Assembly: GCF_003610405.1 (NCBI RefSeq)
Contig: NZ_RAQC01000002.1
Coordinates: 186,001-250,000 of the forward strand
Reading direction: 5' to 3'
Source of the DNA: Microbacterium sp. AG238
Lineage (GTDB): Bacteria; Actinomycetota; Actinomycetes; Actinomycetales; Microbacteriaceae
DNA: 64,000 bases
Shown: one piece after another, positions 58,663 through 64,000 of the stretch
Numbering within the stretch: position 1 is the stretch's first letter
How the letters are laid out: each line of letters begins with the position of its first letter
Position numbers and translations under genes: made by a program
The notes under the pieces: model-generated
Told to the model about the DNA's origin: nothing
Databases searched by the model: none
What the model saw: only the letters and a program-made list of their open reading frames with translations

Positions 58663-60107
58663 GCCGCGCCCTCGACGGGCGCACCGCGTTCGATGGGGGC
58701 CCCGCCTTCGAGCGGCCAGGCGGCTGCGAGCGTCGAGCGGCGACGCACGGGGGTGCCCCGCACGGACGCAGGAGCCTGCTTGATCGCGAACGCGAGCATC
58801 ACGAGCAGGAACCAGCCCCAGTTGAGCAGGGGTGACGACTCGGTGACGCTCTGGACGAGCAGGATCGTTGCCACCAGCGCCGGGATGAGCAGCAGGCGCG
58901 ACCGGGGTTCGCGCTCGGCACCGGGCCGGGGGATGCGGCCGAGTGCCAGGAACCACGCGCGCCACGTGAAGGCGCCGAGGGCGACGGCGAACAGCAGCAC
59001 CCCGACGACGCCGAGCTGCATCGCCACGTCGAACCACGTGCTGTGCGCCTGCATCACCGTGACGCCGCGATCGATGATCCACCCGTCGAAGAACGGGTCG
59101 GTGGGCACCCACGGCACGGAATAGCCCCAGCCGATGATCGGGCTCTCGGCGAACCGTTCGCCCACGGTCGCCCAAATCTCCTTGCGGCCGCTGAGATCGG
59201 AGGAGCGTCCGAGCAGCTCGAAGAGGGCTTCCCGCACGATCCACAGGGTCGTGATGAGGGTGATGCCCGTGACGGTGAAGACGATGTAGAGGATGCGCCG
59301 GGTACGTGCGGTGCGCGCGCGGCGCATGAGCAGCACGACGACGATCACGAGAGCGATGGCGATCGCGCACATCGCCGCTGTCGCGGACGACCCCCGCCAG
59401 AAGCAGAATGCCGCCAGCAGCGTCCACGCCACGAGCGGCCCGCGCCGGCCGGCGCGGGTGTTGATCTGCAGGCCGAACACCACGAGCCCGAGGAGCGCGA
59501 TGTAGGCCAGGGAGTTGGCATTGCCGAAGATGCCCTGGATGCGGTCGTCGGTGAAGAGCTTGTCGCGTGACCAGAACATGATCGGGTCGCCCGTGAAATC
59601 CGGTCCGGGCCGCACGAAGCCGGGCAGGATCGGTCCCTGCCAGATGAGCGAGACCCACAGCTCGAAGGCGAGCGAGAGGGCCAGCATCCACTTCACCGCC
59701 GCGGCGATGGCCTCGATGATCTGGCGCCCCGTGAGCACGGCGGCGACGAAGATCGCCTGCGCCGTCGTCGCCAGCAGAAGGGCGAGCGTCATCGCGGTCG
59801 CGCGCGGCCATTCGGTCCATAGCAGCGAGAGCACCGCCCAGCCGACGTAGGCCAGGGCGAACCACGGGAGGCGGCGCCAGCGGCGGCGCGGCCGTTGGAT
59901 CACCCAGATCGCCGCGGAGACAGCGGTCGTCACCGCCACCACGACAGCCGAGCCGCCCACGCCGATCGCCATGAGCCAGGCCGTGCCCGCCATCGATGAG
60001 GCGATGATCAGGGTGCACCACGCGCGCACCAGCCGGAGGGGGAGGCGCCGCGGTGCCGGGGTCGTCGGCGCAGCCGTTCCTGATCCCTCGCGCGTATGAC
60101 TGGCCAT
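58659..60107 (-). CDS. O-antigen ligase-like membrane protein, tandem paralog 2
   Basis: A 482-residue polytopic protein of the Wzy/WaaL type. Core landmarks: AWCTLIIASSMAGTAWLMAIG, WRRLPWFALAYVGWAVLSLLW, GIFGNANSLAYIALLGLVVFGLQ and the periplasmic-loop region SPIIGWGYSVPWVPTDPFFDGWIIDRGVTVMQAHSTWFDVAMQLG with the ligase-type histidine. It matches the neighbour at 60144-61568 along most of its length and clearly arose by tandem duplication. TAATCT ends 9 nt before the ATG at 60107. Its C-terminus overlaps the start of the next gene. Confidence 0.85.
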   Translation of the reverse strand: MASHTREGSGTAAPTTPAPRRLPLRLVRAWCTLIIASSMAGTAWLMAIGVGGSAVVVAVTTAVSAAIWVIQRPRRRWRRLPWFALAYVGWAVLSLLWTEWPRATAMTLALLLATTAQAIFVAAVLTGRQIIEAIAAAVKWMLALSLAFELWVSLIWQGPILPGFVRPGPDFTGDPIMFWSRDKLFTDDRIQGIFGNANSLAYIALLGLVVFGLQINTRAGRRGPLVAWTLLAAFCFWRGSSATAAMCAIAIALVIVVVLLMRRARTARTRRILYIVFTVTGITLITTLWIVREALFELLGRSSDLSGRKEIWATVGERFAESPIIGWGYSVPWVPTDPFFDGWIIDRGVTVMQAHSTWFDVAMQLGVVGVLLFAVALGAFTWRAWFLALGRIPRPGAEREPRSRLLLIPALVATILLVQSVTESSPLLNWGWFLLVMLAFAIKQAPASVRGTPVRRRSTLAAAWPLEGGAPIERGAPVEGAA

Positions 60108-60116
60108 GATGCTCTC

Positions 60117-60122
60117 AGATTA
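60117..60122 (-). promoter_or_regulatory. -10 box (TAATCT) of the second ligase-like gene
   Basis: It ends 9 nt before the ATG at 60107. Confidence 0.4.
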
Positions 60123-60143
60123 GCCGGAGGGCCCTGAGAGCAC

Positions 60144-61568
60144 TCAGGGGCTGCGGACAGGCTCCCGCTGGTCGGGGAGGCCGTCGCCCTGCTCCGCGTC
60201 GAGACGCTGCTCGGCCGGCCCGCGTCCGACGAGCGGAGCCTGCTTGATCTTGAAGGCGAACAGGATGATGAGGAACCACCCCCAGTTCAACAGCGGCGCC
60301 GACTCGGCGAGGCCCTGGACGAGGAGGATCGTCGCGACGAGCGAGGGGACGAGGGTCAGGGCGCTGTAGGGACGATCGGCGACGATATCCCAGCGCGGGC
60401 GATCGACCGCGAAGAACCACGAACGCCAGATGAAGGCCAGCAGTGCGAGCCCGATCAGCGCGACGCCGATGTACCCGAGCTGGAGCGCGACGTCGAGCCA
60501 CATGTTGTGCGCCTGCATGACGCTCACACCGTGATCGACGATCCAGCCATCGAAGGCAGGGTCGGAGGGCACCCACGGTGTCGAGTAGCCCCATCCGATC
60601 ACCGGGCGCTCGGCGATGCGTTCGCCCACGGCATCCCAGATCCGCTGCCGGCCCGTCAGGTCAGAGGACCGGCCGAGGAGCCCGAACACCGTGTCGCGCG
60701 TGAGCCAGACGGCCGTGCCCCCGATGCCGGCGACGGCCACGTACATGATGTAGAACCGCGTGCGCTCGCCGGGGCGCCGGGCCGTGCGCATCAACAGGAT
60801 CGTGACGAGGACGACCGCCACCGCGACGGCGCACAGGAACGCGGTCGCCGATGCCGCGCGCCAGAAAAGGAACAGGGCGAGGGCGGTCCACAGCCCGAGC
60901 AGGAATCGCCGCGGTGCTCCCGAGGCGATCCTCACGATGAAGACGATGATCGCCAGGAGCGCGATGTACGCGAGCGGGTTGGCGTTTCCGAAGATGCCCT
61001 GCAGTCGCCCCCCGTTGAAGAGGTTGTCGCGTGACCAGAGGGTGATCGCATGCCCCGCGTAGTCGGGGTCCGGGCGCGCGAACCCCGGCAGGATGTCGCC
61101 GCGCCAGATGAGCGCGACCCACAGCTCGAAGACGATCGACAGGCCGAGCATCCATTTCAGCGCCGCGGCGACGGCACGGAGGATCTCTCGCCACGTCAGC
61201 ACCGCTCCGACGAACATCGCCTGGAGCGTCGTGGACACCAGCAGCAGCAGCGTGAGCTCTGTCGCGCCGAGCCAGGAGGACCAGAGCATCGAGGCCACCG
61301 CCCACGCGACATAGGCGAGCGCGAACCACGGCAACCGGCGCCACTGCACCCGCGGACGCAACGACACCCAGAGGATCGCCGATACGACGCCGGTGGCGAC
61401 GACGACGATGGCCGCGCCCGTCGACCCGAAGGCCATCAGCCAACTCGTGCCTGCCATCGACGCCGCGATGATGAAGACGCACCAGGCGCGCAGCAGCAGA
61501 TGGCCGGTCGTCTCGCGCGCGGGCGCCGTTGGCGGTGCCGAGACGGGGTGGCGGGAGTGGACGGCCAT
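60144..61568 (-). CDS. O-antigen ligase-like membrane protein, tandem paralog 1
   Basis: A 474-residue protein sharing the whole plan of the 58659-60107 gene: AWCVFIIAASMAGTSWLMAFG, WRRLPWFALAYVAWAVASMLW, GIFGNANPLAYIALLAIIVFI and RPVIGWGYSTPWVPSDPAFDGWIVDHGVSVMQAHNMWLDVALQLG. The two differ mainly at the cytoplasmic ends. Having two near copies plus a third diverged one next to galactan genes suggests separate ligases for different polymers or a ligase plus a polymerase. TAGCCT ends 9 nt before the ATG at 61568, and manA diverges from it. Confidence 0.85.
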   Translation of the reverse strand: MAVHSRHPVSAPPTAPARETTGHLLLRAWCVFIIAASMAGTSWLMAFGSTGAAIVVVATGVVSAILWVSLRPRVQWRRLPWFALAYVAWAVASMLWSSWLGATELTLLLLVSTTLQAMFVGAVLTWREILRAVAAALKWMLGLSIVFELWVALIWRGDILPGFARPDPDYAGHAITLWSRDNLFNGGRLQGIFGNANPLAYIALLAIIVFIVRIASGAPRRFLLGLWTALALFLFWRAASATAFLCAVAVAVVLVTILLMRTARRPGERTRFYIMYVAVAGIGGTAVWLTRDTVFGLLGRSSDLTGRQRIWDAVGERIAERPVIGWGYSTPWVPSDPAFDGWIVDHGVSVMQAHNMWLDVALQLGYIGVALIGLALLAFIWRSWFFAVDRPRWDIVADRPYSALTLVPSLVATILLVQGLAESAPLLNWGWFLIILFAFKIKQAPLVGRGPAEQRLDAEQGDGLPDQREPVRSP

Positions 61569-61577
61569 GGTGCAGAC

Positions 61578-61583
61578 AGGCTA
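61578..61583 (-). promoter_or_regulatory. -10 box (TAGCCT) of the first ligase-like gene
   Basis: It ends 9 nt before the ATG at 61568, in the 71-bp gap shared with manA. Confidence 0.4.
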
Positions 61584-61627
61584 CCGCGGCGTCGCGTCTT
61601 GACAGGGGCTGGGCGGCGTCCGCGTCC

Positions 61628-61633
61628 TAGGCT
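61628..61633 (+). promoter_or_regulatory. -10 box (TAGGCT) of manA
   Basis: It ends 6 nt before the GTG at 61640, a leaderless spacing. Confidence 0.55.
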
Positions 61634-61639
61634 GGGCTC

Positions 61640-62809
61640 GTGCTGATTCCGATCTCGAACATGGCCAGGGACTACGCGTGGGGCTCCACGACGCTCATCG
61701 CCGAGCTGCAGGGGCGGGAACCCTCGGGGACGCCCGAGGCGGAGATCTGGTTCGGGGACCACCCGGGAAGCCCGTCGCGCGTCGACGACGGCACCGGACG
61801 TCCCCTGAACCTCGTCCTCTCCGAGGCGGGCATCGCACCCCTGCCCTATCTGCTGAAGATCCTCGCTGCGGGGACGTCGCTGTCCATCCAGGCGCATCCC
61901 TCTCGGGATCAGGCGGCGGCCGGATTCGCCCGCGAAGAGGCCGCGGGCATCCCGCGGGATGCCCCGCACCGGCTGTACCGCGACGAGAACCACAAGCCCG
62001 AGATCATCGTGGCCCTGTCGGAGACCTTCCGTGCGCTGGTCGGGCTGCGGCCGATCGCCGATACGCAGCGTCTGCTCGCCTCGCTCGGCGAGGGCAGCGG
62101 TGTGGGCGCGCTCTCGGCGGCCCTTTCCCCGACCGACGCCGAGGACGAGCCCGCGGCGCTGCGCCGGGTCATCGGCTGGGCGCTCTCGGGCGAGGCATCG
62201 GATGTCGTGACCGACCTCGCCGCTGCGTTGGAGAGCTCCGCGAGCGATGAGGTCGCCTCGGAGTTCGCCGCCGAGATCCGTGTCCTCCGAGACATCGCGG
62301 GCGCCTTCCCCGGTGACGCCGGCCTCGTCGTGGCGACCCTCATGAATCTCGTCGAGCTGCGGCGAGGAGAAGCGCTCTTCGCTCCGGCCGGCGTTCTCCA
62401 CGCCTATCAGGACGGCCTCGGCGTCGAGCTGATGGCGGCGAGTGACAACGTGCTCCGCGGCGGTCTGACCCCCAAGCATGTCGACGTGCCCGAGTTGCTG
62501 CAGGTCGTGAGCACCGAGAGCGGTCCGGCGCCGATCGTCGAGCCGCTCGACGTCGCGCCCGGCGTGTTCGGCTACGACGTCGGCGTGTCGGACTTCCGCC
62601 TCGTGCGCGTCGAGACGACGTTCGAAGCGGTCGCCGAGATCGCGCTCGACGGCATCGCGATCGTGCTCGCGACGCGCGGAGACATCGTCGTCGAGGCAGA
62701 CGGAGACCGCGTGGAGCTCGTACCCGGCACGGCGGCCGTCGTGTCGGCGACGTCGGTGGCGATCGGCGGCGCGGGGGAGGCGTTCGTCGCTCAGCCGGGC
62801 GTGGCGTGA
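61640..62809 (+). CDS. manA: Mannose-6-phosphate isomerase, class I
   Basis: A 389-residue zinc cupin isomerase that interconverts fructose-6-phosphate and mannose-6-phosphate, the entry to GDP-mannose and polyprenyl-phosphate mannose. N-terminal MARDYAWGSTTLIAEL, zinc ligands in SIQAHPSRDQA and ENHKPEIIVAL, FRALVGLRPI and PAGVLHAYQDGLGVELMAASDNVLRGGLTPKHVDVPEL. All expected metal and substrate sites are present. Start is GTG 61640 with TAGGCT 6 nt upstream. It leads back from the glycan island into conserved genes (whiB next). Confidence 0.96.
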   Translation: MLIPISNMARDYAWGSTTLIAELQGREPSGTPEAEIWFGDHPGSPSRVDDGTGRPLNLVLSEAGIAPLPYLLKILAAGTSLSIQAHPSRDQAAAGFAREEAAGIPRDAPHRLYRDENHKPEIIVALSETFRALVGLRPIADTQRLLASLGEGSGVGALSAALSPTDAEDEPAALRRVIGWALSGEASDVVTDLAAALESSASDEVASEFAAEIRVLRDIAGAFPGDAGLVVATLMNLVELRRGEALFAPAGVLHAYQDGLGVELMAASDNVLRGGLTPKHVDVPELLQVVSTESGPAPIVEPLDVAPGVFGYDVGVSDFRLVRVETTFEAVAEIALDGIAIVLATRGDIVVEADGDRVELVPGTAAVVSATSVAIGGAGEAFVAQPGVA

Positions 62810-62875
62810 GCGCGCGACACGCCGATGTGTCGCCGCGAAGCTTAAACACGCGCTTGAGGGTTTACGATCCGCGAC

Positions 62876-62904
62876 TTGACCCGGAGGAATGACACGGGTG
62901 TAAT
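62876..62904 (+). promoter_or_regulatory. whiB promoter with WhiA-type GACAC sites
   Basis: TTGACC (62876-62881) and TGTAAT (62899-62904) are 17 bp apart, the best sigma-70-type pair in the window. GACAC at 62891-62895 sits between them, another GACAC at 62913-62917 just downstream and a third at 62816-62820 upstream. GACAC is the known WhiA recognition core in Streptomyces. The leader to the ATG is about 50 nt. Confidence 0.6.
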
Positions 62905-62954
62905 TAATCCCAGACACGCGGCTCGCGTGCCGGCCGGCGAGGAGGGAACACGAT

Positions 62955-63275
62955 ATGACGGCATACCGTTCGGGCGTTCCCGACAACTGGTTCGTCGACC
63001 CGGTCAACCTGGGCGTGCCCGGGGTGCGGCGCGTCGACACCGACGGCGACGACAACGCTCTCGCCTGGCAGACCGACGCACTGTGCGCGCAGACCGACCC
63101 CGAGGCCTTCTTCCCCGAGAAGGGCGGCTCCACGCGTGACGCCAAGCGCATCTGCACGTCGTGCGACGTGCGCGGAGAGTGCCTCGAGTACGCCCTGCAG
63201 AACGACGAGCGCTTCGGCATCTGGGGCGGTCTCAGCGAGCGCGAGCGCCGCAAGCTGAAGCGCCGCGCGGTCTGA
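62955..63275 (+). CDS. whiB2: WhiB family iron-sulfur transcription factor (WhiB2/WhmD-like)
   Basis: A 106-residue WhiB protein. The four cysteines that bind a 4Fe-4S cluster are Cys44 (LCAQTDPEAFFPEKGGS), Cys67, Cys70 and Cys76 (ICTSCDVRGECLEYAL), followed by the GIWGGLSERERRKLKRR turn and basic helix that bind sigma factor and DNA. The N-terminal extension (residues 1-40) resembles WhiB2/WhmD, which controls septation and differentiation genes with WhiA. It follows manA, as WhiB2 lies near manA in mycobacteria. The promoter carries GACAC sites (see 62876-62904). A hairpin lies just after the stop. Confidence 0.93.
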   Translation: MTAYRSGVPDNWFVDPVNLGVPGVRRVDTDGDDNALAWQTDALCAQTDPEAFFPEKGGSTRDAKRICTSCDVRGECLEYALQNDERFGIWGGLSERERRKLKRRAV

Positions 63276-63281
63276 TCCTAC

Positions 63282-63312
63282 GTCGCCGACGGCTCTCGAC
63301 GAGATCGGCGAC
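63282..63312. terminator. Inverted repeat after whiB
   Basis: GTCGCCGA and TCGGCGAC (8 bp each) flank a 15-nt centre, starting 7 bp after the whiB stop. No T tract. A transcription end point is likely. Confidence 0.45.
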
Positions 63313-63350
63313 CCGCCCCGCCGCTGCCGAGCCCGCTCAGGATCGCCGCC

Positions 63351-63356
63351 TAGGCT
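63351..63356 (+). promoter_or_regulatory. -10 box (TAGGCT) of the last gene
   Basis: It ends 9 nt before the ATG at 63366. Confidence 0.45.
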
Positions 63357-63365
63357 TGCTCCGTC

Positions 63366-64000
63366 ATGCCCGCCCGTGTTCACGCGCTCCTGGTCGTGCG
63401 TCCCGACGGACGCGCTCCGGCGGCCTTCCATCTCACGCGCACGCTCGCCGCGCTGCGCGATCAGACGCGCGCCGTCGACGCGCTGACCATCGTGCTCTGC
63501 GGGGGCGATGAGCGGCTGCGTGCTCTCGCCGAGGAGTCTGGCGCCGAGGCGGTGATCGCGGCGCCGTCTCGCACCGGGTTCGCCGCAGCCCTCCGGCTCG
63601 CGTCGCGCCGTATCGACGGTGACGCCGTCTGGCTGCTCGCGCAGGACGTCGCTCCGGAGCCGGAGGCGCTGCAGCGTCTCGCCGCGGCCCTCGAGACGGC
63701 ACCGTCCGTCGCGATCGCCGTCCCCAAGCTCGTCGAATGGGACGACACCACCCGCATCGTCTCGCTCGGGCGCTCGATGACGAGGTTCGGCGCCGCGGTC
63801 GGCCTCGCCGACGGTGAGCACGACCAGGGGCAGCACGACGGCACAGACGACGTCCTCGGCGGCGACGTGCGCGGCATCCTCGTCCACACGGCGGCCTGGC
63901 GCGAGCTCGAAGGCGTCGACGAAGCACTCGCCGGCGCTGACGAGGGGCTCGATCTGGGGGTGCGCGTGCGGCTGGCGGGCGGACGCGTCGTCCTCGCGCC
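63366..64000 (+). CDS. GT2-like glycosyltransferase, N-terminal fragment
   Basis: The first 211 codons of a gene that runs off the right edge. The N-terminus starts VHALLVVRPDGRAPAAFHLTRTLAALRDQT, then IVLCGGDERLRALAEESGAEAV, RTGFAAALRLASRRIDGDAVWLLAQDVAPEPEALQRLAAAL (the position of the DxD is taken by QDV) and VAIAVPKLVEWDDTTRIVSLGRSMT. The plan matches a GT-A domain of the large actinobacterial GT2 proteins beside whiB, which continue with many membrane helices, but only the N-terminal domain can be seen. Its catalytic state cannot be judged from this part: the usual aspartate pair is not evident. Confidence 0.7.
   Translation, partial: MPARVHALLVVRPDGRAPAAFHLTRTLAALRDQTRAVDALTIVLCGGDERLRALAEESGAEAVIAAPSRTGFAAALRLASRRIDGDAVWLLAQDVAPEPEALQRLAAALETAPSVAIAVPKLVEWDDTTRIVSLGRSMTRFGAAVGLADGEHDQGQHDGTDDVLGGDVRGILVHTAAWRELEGVDEALAGADEGLDLGVRVRLAGGRVVLA

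Noticed and set aside
57316..60021. A single 901-codon reading frame covering two ligase-like genes
   Set aside because: The upstream 453 codons are an out-of-frame reading of the 58659-60107 gene; the real start is GTG 58662, overlapping the neighbour by 4 bp.
62816..62917. Possible attachment site or integration scar at the AT-richer stretch before whiB
   Set aside because: No tRNA, integrase or direct repeat is present; the sequence is fully explained by a promoter and GACAC sites.

Overview
The window is high-GC actinobacterial DNA, most likely from the family Microbacteriaceae and possibly Microbacterium. That placement is inferred from the GC-rich third codon positions, the many GTG starts, actinobacteria-restricted families (WhiB, the acyl-CoA carboxylase epsilon subunit, LGFP repeats, GlfT2) and gene order. 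No tRNA, rRNA, insertion sequence, phage gene or CRISPR array was seen. Coding density is very high: the longest stretch without a gene is about 220 bp (15021-15239), so there is no gene-free stretch over 300 bp.

Region 1 (1-2877) is a PTS locus. A IIB-HPr-EI operon runs off the left edge and diverges from a PRD/EIIA-containing regulator. Region 2 (2888-21834) is a conserved housekeeping block: GNAT acetyltransferase, phosphohexomutase, purine nucleoside phosphorylase, an LpdA-type flavoprotein, biotin-dependent acyl-CoA carboxylase (alpha, beta and epsilon) with its biotin ligase, Maf, a TRAM/m5U-type RNA methyltransferase, a three-gene two-component locus, a PH-domain membrane protein, purK-purE and an LCP glycopolymer ligase. 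From memory, this set resembles M. tuberculosis Rv3255c-Rv3308.

Region 3 (21838-61568) is a cell-surface glycan island of about 40 kb. It has (a) a coupled operon of glycosyltransferases, an RgpF-type protein, an O-acetylation pair, a lipoprotein and a secreted protein with eight LGFP repeats (22944-33181); (b) a Wzm/Wzt ABC exporter whose ATPase has a C-terminal sugar-recognition domain (33269-35406); (c) dTDP-6-deoxyhexose genes (rmlA, rmlB, an RmlC-like epimerase and an SDR, with no recognisable rmlD); (d) lipid-linked sugar genes (polyprenol-phosphate sugar synthase, GT-C-like membrane proteins, a DUF2304 protein and a flippase-like protein); (e) a galactofuranose module, glf - acyltransferase - Wzm - Wzt facing glfT1-glfT2 (49687-57305); and (f) three tandem O-antigen-ligase-like proteins (57316-61568). 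Region 4 (61640-64000) returns to conserved genes: manA, a WhiB regulator and a truncated glycosyltransferase.

The parts fit one picture. ManA and the phosphohexomutase, together with RmlA, RmlB and the RmlC-like epimerase, supply activated sugars. Glf supplies UDP-Galf. Cytoplasmic glycosyltransferases build lipid-linked glycans, and two ABC exporters plus a flippase-like protein move them out. Ligase-like proteins and the LCP protein attach them, and three acyltransferases decorate them. A recurring signal is a TANNNT box 6-9 nt before the start codon at 19 genes, which points to widespread leaderless transcription and helps to fix several starts.
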